64,000 nt of DNA, taken from contig CM040092.1 of NCBI GenBank assembly GCA_022496805.1, positions 23,392,113 to 23,456,112 on the forward strand, read 5' to 3'. Both the position numbers and the translations under genes were made by a program. This stretch comes from Pohlia nutans (Eukaryota; Streptophyta; Bryopsida; Bryales; Mniaceae). Positions 22,823 through 34,023 of this stretch are shown piece after piece; position 1 is the first letter of the stretch, and each line of letters opens with the position of its first letter. The notes beneath the pieces were generated by a model that saw nothing but the letters and a program-made list of their open reading frames with translations, was not told the origin of the DNA and did no database searches.

Positions 22823-23102
22823 AGAAATTCATTCTTTTATATATATATATATCCATTCCACAATGGTTGTGTGTAAAATTGTAAAGCCTTTGTATATAAC
22901 GAGCTTTGAAATATACAATAATTTCGAATTTTGAGTACTTGGAAATACATGGAGTAAAGTTTTGAATTGTATAAGTACATACCTAAATTTATTTTAGTTT
23001 TAGAAATTCCAAATATAGATTCCTTGAGCTTTTTTAAATTGATGAGAATAAAACTAAAGAGGATGGACAACACATGTCTTACTTGTCAAAAGAAGTCAAA
23101 TC
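22823..23102. other. AT-rich spacer with a TA microsatellite
   Basis: TATATATATATATAT near 22838-22852; nothing else recognised. Confidence 0.4.
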
Positions 23103-23722
23103 ATTAGAAATGTAATGAAGTATTTCATAGGTGATATTGATGATGAAGTTAAATTCTTTGAAGCTCTATTTTCAAACGTACCATCAAAGTTCATGATCTT
23201 TTACGATGCAGATATGGACATCAAATCATCTCCTGCTTATGAATTTTTTAAGTTCGAGAGCACCGCAACTCTAATTGATGTAGCCGTAGTCGGAGTAAAC
23301 AAATTTACCTTAAATGTTGGAAAAAATCGAATTTAGGAATGTTTATCAATTCAAGAATGATTACGAACTATCAAAAGGGGAGATGCTAAGGTTGCAACTT
23401 TGCTTGCATTAATGGATGATGGTTTTGGAGAGTGTGTGAAGAAAATCGACAACGGAAAAGTTGAACACGTACAATCTTTGTCTCTCATTGATGGAGTGAA
23501 CAAAGGATCCATAATTGCATCAATGTTTGGATCAAGAACATCGGTTCATATGGAAGATGCATTGCTCGGCACATATAATTTGTTGCTAATTGGTGCTCTA
23601 AAAGTTTAATACATAGTACCAAAGAGGCGCTCTCGTGCATTTAGATATTTTCTTTCTAAAGTGGGCTTATTACATATAGTCCTAACTAAAGTTTGTTTTG
23701 TACAAGCTTTTGCAAAAGCATA
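23103..23722 (+). pseudogene. Inverted, broken copy of the JmjC-like fragment
   Basis: This is the reverse-complement partner of 23833-24431, with a 110-bp loop. It carries the same KYFIGDIDDEVKFFEALFSN and SMFGSRTSVHMEDALLGTYN segments, but the conserved GAPKVWY is GALKV followed by a stop, and about 20 bp are inserted near 23641-23670. It is more decayed than the minus-strand arm. Confidence 0.65.
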
Positions 23723-23832
23723 AGAATTCCAACATGATGCAAAAGGTTTAGAGAATGTTGGTATGCAAAAGATTTTAAGAATTTTGTCTTTAACTGAACG
23801 ACTTGATATGCACAAGTTGGTTGAATAATTTC

Positions 23833-24689
23833 ATGCTTTTGCAAAAGCTTGTACAAAACAAACTTTAGTTAGGATTGTATGTAATGAGCTCAAATGTACG
23901 AGAGCGCCTTTTGTGTACTATGTACCAAACCTTTGGAGCACCAATTAGCAGCAAATTATATGTGCCGAGCAATGCATCTTCCATATGAACCGATGTTCTT
24001 GATCCAAACATTGATGCAATTATGGATCCTTTGTTCACTCCATCAATGAGAGACAAAGATTGTACATGTTCAACTTTTCCGTTGTCGATTTTCTTCACAC
24101 ACTCTCCAAAACCATCATCCATTAATGCAAGCGAAGTTGCAAACTTAGCATCTCCCCTTTTGATAGTTCATAATCATTCTTGAATTGATAAACATTCCTA
24201 AATTCGATTTTTTCCAACATTTAAGGTAAATTTGTTTACTCCAACTACGGCTACATCAATTATAGTTGCGGTGCTCTCGAACTTAAAAAATTCATAAGCA
24301 GGAGATGATTTGATGTCCATATCTGCATCGTAAAAGATCATGAACTTTGATGGTACGTTTGAAAATAGAGCTTCAAAGAATTTAACTTCATCATCAATAT
24401 CACCTATGAAATACTTCATTACATCTCTAATAACTATCTCCAATGCAATTGAGTGTGTAATGAATTTGTTCAACGAACAAGCGGTTTCATGTTCATTATC
24501 TTCATAACAAACAAAATTTGGTTCTCCAAATCCAAATCGATGTTGGTCTACATGAAGAATGATCTTGTCACTTTTAGTCAATACCAATGAAAGATTCTTC
24601 CATTCGTTTTGTTTGCAAAAGTTCTTTTCATCCTGCACGACCAAAAATCTGTTGTCTTTCAATATCTCCTTGTCTGCTTTTTAAATAGC
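23833..24689 (-). pseudogene. JmjC-domain-like protein fragment, minus-strand arm
   Basis: Reading from about 24685 downward, an open frame (KADKEILKDNRFLVVQDEKN ... FIGDIDDEVKFFEALFSNVP) is followed by two frame changes and then LMDDGFGECVKKIDNG, SMFGSRTSVHMEDALLGTYN and LLLIGAPKVWYIV. The HxE pair in VHMED followed by GAPKVWY is the layout of the JmjC Fe(II)/2-oxoglutarate dioxygenase core. The C-terminal half with the second His is missing, and there is no ATG at the frame opening, so it is not functional. It begins about 210 bp inside a TIR at 24896. Assignment is by motif only. Confidence 0.6.
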
Positions 24690-24783
24690 ACTCAATAAGT
24701 CTTTCGTTGCTGAATAGTTATGTTGTAACTTCCATATAGTGGATGTATTGTGCCACCTTGTTTTCATTAGATTATTGCTACAT

Positions 24784-24896
24784 AATTTTCAAATTGGTTT
24801 AAAGGTTAGAATTTTAGACAGAATGACCAAAGTGCACAAATGTGCACCATGTAGTTAGTTCACTAAGAAGAGTTGGCGGACCGTACCATACAAATG
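24784..24896. repeat. TIR-like end related to the 813-bp MITE
   Basis: Reverse complement starts CATTTGTATGGTACGGTCCG and stays similar to the first ~120 bp of the element at 19924, including GGTGCACATTTGTGCACTTT. It may be the outer end of a larger element that once carried the JmjC-like gene. Confidence 0.5.
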
Positions 24897-25595
24897 CGGC
24901 ATTATTTACTAACTATATCATTGAAAAATACAACAATGAAATGAGTGAAATTTGACTAAATTTTGATTTATTGAATCAAAAGTAGAAAAGTCATTTACTA
25001 AATTATACAAATAAAACATTATTACTTCACAAAATATAAACATCAGTAAAAGTACAACTAAAATTGAAACCAAATTAAGTTATAAAGTAGATGATACCAA
25101 AACCCACTTTTACTTTTACAAGGTATTTGCTAGATGGATCAAAAACCCACTTTTACTTTTGAATACCACCAAGGCTCTACCAAAGATCCAATTTCAAAAG
25201 TCAATTTGTTATCTGAAAGTGAGTTGCTTGAGTCAAATTGACTTGTAAATTTTTAAAAAGTCATTGTTGCATTTAATTGTAATAAACAAAATGGAGCTTC
25301 TAAAAGTTGGATTTGTTCCTATGTCATCCTATAGACATCTGAGAAAAATCCTAAATGAGATGCAGTCTTGAATGAACTTTCAATTCCTAAACGACAATCT
25401 TTTCAAAAAGTGAGACCATGTAACTATATTTCTAAGTGAAGTGATACTTGGGACTTTGTGCGAACTTGTAAACACAGAATTAGGAATATTTGCACTTGGA
25501 GGTATGACAATGCACTTATCGCCATTCGAGCAAAAATGAACCTTTTTTAAGTTGCAGGGGGTACAATTTCGGTACTCGTGGGTTTTAAGGTCGGA
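24897..25595. other. Intergenic stretch, nothing recognised
   Basis: AT-rich, with a short internal duplication of ACCCACTTTTACTTTT near 25103 and 25146. No gene seen. Confidence 0.4.
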
Positions 25596-26150
25596 AATTC
25601 ATTAGTAGATAACAATGTAGTGCCACATTATCTACTAAAAACATAACTTAGTATTCTAGGATCCATTCAAGCCAATACGAGCCAAGGGTGCCTCGTTTTA
25701 AGTGCTTGGAAGAGTCTTTTGAAGAGTCGTTTGAGATTAAAAAAAAGAGATGATTTTCATTCAAACAACAATTTTTTAATGTATTGGTTTCATTTTTCAT
25801 TCACATAATCATCATTCTCATTCAATTATTCCAAAATTTCTACCAAGAAAGTTTTATTTATCATTTAACAAAGTCGCTAGTAAGTCATTAAAACAACTAA
25901 TGCCAGAGCTATATTAGTGCATTTAATACCCAAAGTTTTACAACATTGGTTTCGTCTTCGATTTTGTGTTTCATACACATGTTGCAAACGTTGACATACC
26001 ACGTTCGTTTCAAATACTGTTTTAACTAAAATATAACACTCGAAATACCTCCAATAAGCACTAAAAAAGCAAAGCCGACAACTTAGCCAATTTGTTTTAT
26101 CTTGAATGGACCCTACTCTAACTCCTCTAATTTTTCCTTGATTTATTTTA
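25596..26150 (-). mobile_element. Third copy of copia-like internal block
   Basis: Matches 6070-6600 and 21710-22020 (for example AACAATGTAGTGCCACATTA and the TCATCATTCTCATTCAATTA block). No junctions seen. Confidence 0.5.
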
Positions 26151-26159
26151 AAAATAGAT

Positions 26160-26620
26160 TATACATTACCATAACCTACTCCCAAGTTATGCACAAAATA
26201 ATATTTAATTTTCCCCATATTCAATAAAGATCGGAAATTACATGAGGTTTGTACCTCATATCTCAAAAAGTCATGAACTACAATGCCTTGGATCTCATAA
26301 ATTTCACGATGAATGTGACAAGGTAAGGTATTAAGTAAAATTCAAGATTTGCACTCATCTATTGTAAGTTGCACTAAATGAATGATTTGCAACGGCTTTG
26401 TGAAGCGATGCCTAAATTTTATGAAATAACTCATAAAGAATGACTACACTTTTCAAATTCTTCCTACATATATGCCTAAAAATTTAGGCACGTTGGAATA
26501 ATTATTAGGCATTTTTTTGCGCAACCTGGGGTTAGACTACGATATGTAATAAGAAAATCAAGTCTATTTCCTATCTAATTTAAATCACGTCCAACAAAAC
26601 CAAACCCTACCCGGAACCGG
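26160..26620. repeat. Direct repeat of 33566-34023
   Basis: About 460 bp with roughly 93% similarity by eye; both contain CATGAACTACAATGCCTTGG and end CAAAACCAAACCCTACCCGG. Downstream they diverge: this copy continues into sequence like 36043, the other continues at 34024. Confidence 0.75.
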
Positions 26621-27139
26621 AAATAGGTCGAGCACAAAACATGTGAAACAAAGATAAGAGTGATCAATCTTGAAATCACCTCTTTCACTTTTCTATTTTT
26701 AAATAATCTTCATCAAAGTTGCACTATGGCTATTTTATATGTAAGACATCTACATTTGGTTTAAACCTTTAACAGCCCAAAAGCCAGTTGCAACTGTATA
26801 GTATATTATGTATTTGGTGGTATTTCATCAAAATAATAATGACTACACACTTTTCAGTACAAAATAAAATTAACAATCATGATGATATGTATATAACAAT
26901 ATATCACAATTCAAATATTAAACCACAATAGAACAATTATAATGCTAAACTACACGTTGTAGAGAGGGACCCCAAGGGCCTTTTAAGGGTTAAACCCTTG
27001 GACATTCAAGGATTAGAGATGGATTATTTGATCAATCCCAATGAATATTTATGCAAAACTACACGTACTATAATTTTTTTTTCAAATTAGGATGAAATTA
27101 TAGTGAAAACTGTTGAAAAATAAATGAGGGTAGTCCATC

Positions 27140-28118
27140 GTAATCACTAAGGTAGCTATGACACAAGCCCTAATGTGGTATTCCTTACAGCCATCAAATA
27201 TAGGTTTGCAAGGATGAACGTAAGACAAAGGAGACCAAAGTTGGCCATTGACGATTTCACACCGTACACGGCTGTTAGGATGGGCACGTTATGTTGAATA
27301 ATTAAATTTGTTGGAGAATTGCTTTACCACAAATGTCAAATTTTGTGGATATTATTTAAGGTTCTCTTTTTAACACACACACAATATAATATTATTGAAA
27401 AATTAATTTCCAAAAGACTAGAGCTTCTATTAAACTTAAAACTCTTTTTTGACGATCTCGACGACGAAAAATATTTTGCCGAACTTGACGACCAACTACT
27501 CTAATCTACGATAAATACATGGTATTCTACACATTTTTGTCAAAATCTACAAAACAAATTTAGTAGCTGGAGCATCCACTTGACTTGAAAAATGGATATG
27601 AATGGATGATTTTCATCCGTGTAAATAGTTTGTCCAATGGAACTGGCGAGTAATCACTAAGGTAGCTATGACACAAGTCCTAATGTGATATTCCTTACAA
27701 CTGTCAAATATAGGCTTTGAAGGATGAACATAAGACAAAGGATACCAAAGACTTTGGTCACTGACAATTGCACACCGTACACGGCCGTTAGGATGGACGA
27801 GTCATGTTGAATCATTAATTTTTATTGAAGAATCGCTTTACAAATTACAACAAATGTCAAATTTTGTAGATATTCTTTAAGGTTCTCTTTTTCACAGCTC
27901 ACACAATATAATGTTTTTTAAAAATTAATTTCCAAAAGACTAGAGCTTCTATTAAATTTTAAACTATTTTTTCTCGAACTTGGCGACCGACTACCGTAGT
28001 CTAGGATGAATGCATGGTATTCCACACATTTTTGTCGAAATCTACAAAACAAGTTCATTAGTTGGAGCATCCACTTGACTTGACGAATGGGTATGAATGG
28101 ATGGTTTTCATCCGTGTA
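27140..28118. repeat. Mirror of the ~475-bp tandem duplication
   Basis: Reverse complement of the two units at 11246-12224. Confidence 0.75.
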
Positions 28119-28437
28119 CATAGTGTGGATGGGGTTTTTCTTTTTCTTTTTCTTTTTCTTTGACACATACAACCTCAAAGTTGAGAGTCGCAGCAATTTT
28201 TAATGGACTGACACAGACACTAACCCACGCAACCGGTATTAGTGTGGATGGGGTTTACATATACCCATTGGAACGGGCGAGTGGAAGGATCAGAATAAAG
28301 TGAACGAAATGGACGGTCACAATCAATCTATTAAATCGGACAGTCTAGAACACTCCAATGGCTGCCGCACTCACAGTGAACTCCACTTCCCCTCAAGCCG
28401 ACTTTCAAGCCCACCATTTGACTCGTTGCCCCAACAG

Positions 28438-28446
28438 TATAAATAG
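28438..28446 (+). promoter_or_regulatory. TATA box of the right-arm gene
   Basis: TATAAATAG about 315 bp upstream of the ATG at 28761. The leader between them carries CATTCTACATTCTACATTCT repeats and no upstream intron that I can define. Confidence 0.55.
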
Positions 28447-28760
28447 TTGCGCATTCTCTGCTCATTAATTCCACATTCCTTTCTCTCGGGCTCTCTGAGT
28501 GTCACTGCTCCGCTCGATCTAAGTATGTATGTTGTGCGTGACGTACGTGATGAGCATCGCGACCTGCGACTCTTGCTTCTGCACTTCTACATTTTACAGC
28601 CTCCCTCCCATTTCCTCCCTCCGGCATTCTACATTCTACATTCTGCAGCCTCTCGCATTCTGACTACATTCTCGTAGTGAGTGAGTCTCCGTTTACTCAA
28701 TACATCAGGCCGGCAACAGACGCTAGAAGCAGATTGAACTAAGCATCATAGTTACATAAA

Positions 28761-29132
28761 ATGGCTCGTGGAAGGATGTTCCACAAGTGCTCCGTGCACA
28801 GGTGGTGCACAAGAGTGTGCCACGACTGGTGCAACCCGCTGGAGACAATTCCCGAAGACGATGAGTTTGTCCCCAGCCTCCAAGTCAAGTTGCCTTCCCA
28901 AGATGATCAGCAGCCCACCAAGGGCATCAAGTTGGTGATTTCTCTCAAGAAGGTCAACCAGGCTCAGCAAGCCCGGAGCTCCGCTGCCAACAACCATGGC
29001 AACAAGAAGAGGAAAGCTTCGCAATCCATCCTCAGCCATTATGCAGAAAAATACACATATGCCAAATTGAACAAGATCTCAACTAACTGGACGTGGCCTC
29101 AGCACCAAAGTGCAGCTGCAACGGCAGCCTAA
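28761..29132 (+). CDS. Unrecognised 123-residue Cys/His/Trp-rich protein, right copy
   Basis: Same protein, residue for residue, as the left-arm gene at 10232-10603, with the same promoter and flanks. ATG is at 28761 and TAA at 29130-29132. Visible features: a Cys-x5-Cys-x3-Cys-x3-Cys cluster at residues 10-24, basic NKKRKAS, and an Ala-rich end. The lack of any substitution, even synonymous, between the copies shows they have been homogenised recently. Function unknown. Confidence 0.65.
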   Translation: MARGRMFHKCSVHRWCTRVCHDWCNPLETIPEDDEFVPSLQVKLPSQDDQQPTKGIKLVISLKKVNQAQQARSSAANNHGNKKRKASQSILSHYAEKYTYAKLNKISTNWTWPQHQSAAATAA

Positions 29133-30459
29133 ATGAATTAAGTCTCTACACATAATTGCCAATCTTGAGTAATTTACATGAGTAATTCAAGTATAATATA
29201 CGAAACATGTACATAGATCATGTGACATCGAATCATATCACAAACTGTAACAACATGCTCTTGAGTATTTACTCATTACATCAGTGTTTTGAAATCACAT
29301 CATTACAGTCATCAAGTATCATGTATATAAATGATTCTTCACTTTCAAAACACTGTTCTTCATCTGAAAATCAATAAAATGTTGAACTTTGTTGTAACTT
29401 CAATTGTTTATCATGTACGTACAAATGGGAATTTTTATATTTAAACATTCAGAACTGGATTATGAGTCCTGCTGATTTTATGATACATGCAAATTGCACA
29501 CAAGGAATTTCTATTGAATCAGTAGTCACGGACTCACTCTTAGATCGTGTGTCTAAGATGGACAATACATCTCAGATGGAAGAGCTTTCTTTTGATATAA
29601 GACTGTACATACCTTAGGGAAAGCAGTCTTGAAGGAAGATTCCAAATGTTTGTTCTCCCGTTCCATCTTGGCCATAGCGTCTCATACAGGCTACATGTTG
29701 CTTCGAAGGGTTTAGGGTTCTCATACAAACCCTAATCCCTAAACCCTAAAACAACTCCTGAAGACGATTTTCTTGAAACTAAGTAGAGTGCCTCTTGATC
29801 TGTCCATCAATCATAAATCATGCATGGCGATTGTCAATGAGAAATTATGAGGTTCAGAGTCTGAAACTATAATTCTATTGTTGAAACAATCATTCCGAGT
29901 TGTCAGAGCCCTGTCTCTGCATTTGGGTGTCACAATTAATTTGAAACACGAAATGTTTTAACATATATGACCATTTAGGTATGTCGATCTACAACAATCG
30001 TCCAGCTTTTGGCAATTTGACAGATTGAACGAAAACGAAAGTGATTGTATTAACCTTCATGTAATCAATGCCGCGGCTCCGTGTCATCTGTTCGGCCTTG
30101 GGGTGAGGCCTCGTACGTTCTCCTCGTCCTCCGGCTTCAACCGATCGAGCATCATCGTCATTTCTCCTGCACCGATCAACGCATCTAGTTTTGTTACGTT
30201 TCAACTCGTGATTCAGACTCCTTCTTCAGAGATGCAAATTCATTCGGAGTGACAGCAACGCCTTCAGTTGGTGCTCATTTTCTCTGACACACCGGTCGAG
30301 GTAATCTTGAGCATGCACGCGTCGACGGACGTTTCCATCGTGAACGGAATTCAATTTTGTGAGCACTAGCTAGCGATCGAGCTGTGAGGTGACGCAGAAT
30401 AAAGGAGGGAAATGGGACTCACAATGAAGCGGAAGGTTAGCTTATGGGATGTCCACTGG

Positions 30460-30769
30460 AAGCGGATTAATCGAAGGAGCTCTCTGCGATAATTATGGGA
30501 CAATGACAGACAGACGGGATGATTCATTTGGAGTTGGAGAACTCCTGCCATTCAAGGAGAAGGAGAAGGAACCTAATCAATCAAGGCAGACTCACCGGGC
30601 TTGACAGGACACGCTTGCCCTATTCACATTTCACAAGGCAGCTGCTGTCATGCATGAGCTCAGCTGGTCATTCTTCGTAAGGGCTTTGTGAATGATTTGT
30701 GAATTTACACTCATTCAGTAACTCAATATGTCTGTCACACATTTATACATTTGTACATTTTATAAGTAT
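30460..30769. other. GC-richer spacer, nothing firm
   Basis: About 300 bp with a purine-rich AAGGAGAAGGAGAAGGAA run. A minus-strand donor-like site lies near 30595, but no exon could be assigned. Confidence 0.3.
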
Positions 30770-31241
30770 ATACTATTAAACATATAGTACTAGGACTATA
30801 GGTGTGGGTTGGTGGGTGAAAGAGATCACATTGTGTATTTCACAAGATCTCTCGTCTATGGTTGGTTGCCGAGTCATACAATAATCATCATTTAACTTCT
30901 ATATACAATATCTCTCTTAATTAAAAAATTTGGATCACTAAATTGAAATCTATTATAGAACACCCCACTTGCTAAACTAGAGATACAAAGGCTAATTTTA
31001 ATGAAGGTTAGTAAGGAAAAATAGCTGAACACTTAGGTTAATGTTAGGCGAGTTGTCAAGTTTTGCCTAGGTATTACCCAAGTTTTATCACAGTAGTACC
31101 AAGTATCATCCCGAGGTATCACCCAAATATTCTGATGAAAGCGGGCTACCTCAGAAAATCGAAAAATAAATAAAATCACTGCTCTGGATAGCTCTCTGGC
31201 TCTTCGGAATCAAGGGAAGTGCGTGGATGTGCATGGGTTGG
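30770..31241 (+). mobile_element. LTR-like fragment, plus strand
   Basis: Similar to the reverse complement of 21100-21560 (for example TCTATGGTTGGTTG, AAGTTTTGCCTAGGTATTAC, and the GATAGCTCT(C/T)TGGCTCTT block). It ends at GGTTGGTTAAC, where a TTAA element begins. It is probably a solo or truncated LTR. Confidence 0.5.
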
Positions 31242-31470
31242 TTAACACCAAAACGCTTACAGTCTTTTCCAGTTTGGAGAATTGCAAAGATGCATTATAG
31301 AATGCAACCAGGAGGGTTATTCTGAACTTGGTATGTGAATAAAAGTTGTACATTATGATTGTTAGATTCTATCTATAGTTCCATTCAAATAGATCTATGA
31401 TTCCTATCACCAGTATGTTTTCACAAAATGTGAAATTTAAATTTAAATTTACTTTTTGGTATCCCTAGTA
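31242..31470. mobile_element. Truncated TTAA MITE
   Basis: Starts TTAACACCAAAACGCTTAC and continues with GGAGAATTGCAAAGATGCAT and the GAATAAAAGTTGTACATTATG block of the copy C subfamily. The far end is not identifiable. Confidence 0.55.
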
Positions 31471-32400
31471 ATAAATTCATTAGTGCCCTGAGTACAAATT
31501 CCACATTGCCAGTCACGTAGTGAGATTACTAAAGGCCTAGTAGGGAGTTTAGAGTCAATTAACGGTAGTTAGTACTGGTGGCAAATAGCGTAGTTACCGA
31601 GCACTTGGACTTTGCGAAGTTCCGCCTTATATCATCAAATGACATGCTAGGTTGTCTTGAGGGAGCTAATTATAAAAGTCATGAAACGTTGATACGTACA
31701 CAAAGCAAGTATAGAAACCAACATTGAGATTACATGGAATGCTTAGTGTTTACAAGTCATGTTTGTTGACACTAAATGAGTGATGCATCATCTATACACA
31801 AGTGAGCTTTATTAGGACAAAAAGGGAATGATAGGGGGGCGACATCTTCCAATACTCCATTGCAAAAAACTTCAATTTCTACAAAGCTCATTCATTTCTC
31901 CACTTCCAATTTTTAATTTTTTTGAATCACACTAAAGGATAACATTATGGATACATGTATCCAGAATCTCAATTCATTTCTAAACAGACAATGGTATCTT
32001 AGGGATATATCCTCTAAAGCCAAAATTGACAAGATTGTTGACTAGATTCTAGTTTGAACTAAGATGGAACGTGGTGTATAAAAATACATCCTTGCCAAAC
32101 TCACATAGATGTTATGATTTTTATTTTTTAAATTTGATAACATACGTTTTGAAGTGAAAGGACATTGATGCTTTCCATTGAGTTGGTACATCAATTGTAT
32201 AGCTTATCAAGCGAGTTAACATGCTATATTGGCATGGACAATAATATTATTTTTAACTATATTGGCATTGACTTTAATACTACTTTTAACCCCTCAACAT
32301 CTATCCATCCATTTCTTGGATGATGATTGTATAGAATCAATTTTTTTTTCCTCATTTGACATGCACATTTTCCAATGTGGATTTTTTGTTTTAGATTTTA
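31471..32400. other. Intergenic stretch, nothing recognised
   Basis: No gene, terminal repeat or RNA structure could be supported. Confidence 0.4.
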
Positions 32401-32864
32401 TGAGAAGTTAGCTTTATATATGTGCAAAATCATCAGATAAAGGATGATTTGTGGATTTTTATGCCTTATTTCATGTTGCAATGATTCACCAAAATATTAT
32501 AAGATCTTAGTTCAAAAGTGCTCTTGAAAATTTCAGCTCATAAGATTAACAAACCAAAATGTGTCCAAAAAGCACTACACTTAGAGCAATACATTTCAAC
32601 CCATCACAACAAATTACATCCACTAATTGGCAATATCCTATTTGTAATGGAATTACAACAAAAATTCAAAATCTAAGTTTCAAATTTTAAACCAAAATAT
32701 TGGTAATTGCAATCATAGATCCAATTGTATGGATAGAATCAAAAACTCATAATGTAAAACTTTTATTCATACATCAACTTCAAAATATCCCTCCTAGTTG
32801 CATTTTATACATGCAACTTTGTAATTCTTTACATCCAGAAATGGCTGTGAATATTTAGGGTTAA
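32401..32864. mobile_element. TTAA MITE, inverted, copy C subfamily
   Basis: The right end read in reverse is TTAACCCTAAATATTCACAG; inside, the block with CATTTTATACATGCAACTTT mirrors 21003-21093 and 3544-4121. The left boundary is approximate. Confidence 0.55.
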
Positions 32865-33565
32865 TATAACAAATAAGTTTTTATGAAAATTTTGATAGTA
32901 ACTGCTAGATAGATAGAAACACCAGCCCAAAGACATGGGCCGGCGTGAATAAAGTGTCCGTTCGTAATGTCAATGACCCGATGCCCACGGGACAAAGGGA
33001 CATTGGAACAATACTACTCTCCTCTTTCAAGGATGGACACTATAGTAACCAAAACAAAGTAACAATAACAGTAACAAACGAAAAACAAGCGAAGTAGTGA
33101 AGGGTGGGTGTTAGTTTGTATAAAGGTGTGTTTAGTGTTAAGTTTCATCGCCAAGTTATGAGTTCTTGATACTAACTGATCATAAAGTAATTATAAAATT
33201 TCAAAATGTAACAAAGTTAAAGAATAATTGCAATTGTCCAATTAGAATTTGCGAATCAACATTGAAAAATTTAATGTATCGATATATTATTGTTCAAACA
33301 AACATTCAAATTAGGAATGTCTAGTAATATCATGTGGCTTTCCTTGAATTATGTATGTATTTCTTCAAATCTGAATCTATTATGGCTTTCCTTGAATTAT
33401 GTATGTATGTATTCCATGAACTTGAATTACAATTTCTAGTTAAGCACTCTCATGTAGTAAACTTGTCAAGTATCCACCCTTAAAAACCCAATCAAGTATT
33501 TTATGATCATTGTCCTTATTCTATAAAGTGCCTTGATTAATGAAAACAATTAAATTACACAAATT
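32865..33565. other. Intergenic stretch, minor repeats only
   Basis: Contains two direct copies of ATGGCTTTCCTTGAATTATG (about 33331 and 33383). No gene seen. Confidence 0.4.
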
Positions 33566-34023
33566 TTACATTACCATAAGCTACTCCCAAGTTATGCAAA
33601 AAAGAATACTTAATTTTCCCCATATTCTATCAACTTCGGAAATTACAGAAGGTTGGTACCTCATATCTCAAAAAGTCATGAACTACAATGCCTTGGATCT
33701 CATAAATTTCACGATGAATGTGATAAGGTAAGGTATTAAGTAAAATTCAAGATTTGCACTCATCTATTGTAAGTTGCACTAGATGAATGATTTGCAACGG
33801 CTTTGTGAAGTGATGCCTAATTTTTTTGAAATAACTCATAAAGAATGCCTACACTTTTCAAATTCTTCCTACATATATGCCTAAAATTTTAGGCACGTTG
33901 GAATAATTATTAGGCATTTTTTTGCGCAACCTGGGGTTAGACTACGATATGTAATAAGAAAATCATGTCTATTTCCTATCTAATTTAAATCACGTCCAAC
34001 AAAACCAAACCCTACCCGGAACC
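33566..34023. repeat. Direct repeat of 26160-26620
   Basis: See the partner copy. Here the repeat joins directly to the start of the old inverted copy at 34024. Confidence 0.75.

Larger units (their letters stand above)
26663..30459. repeat. Right arm of the 3.8-kb inverted repeat
   Basis: Reverse complement of 8905-12701. Immediately outside its inner edge (26620-26662) the sequence resembles 36043-36085 rather than the left locus, so the edge at 26663 falls inside shared homology, as expected for a conversion or recombination boundary. Confidence 0.9.
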
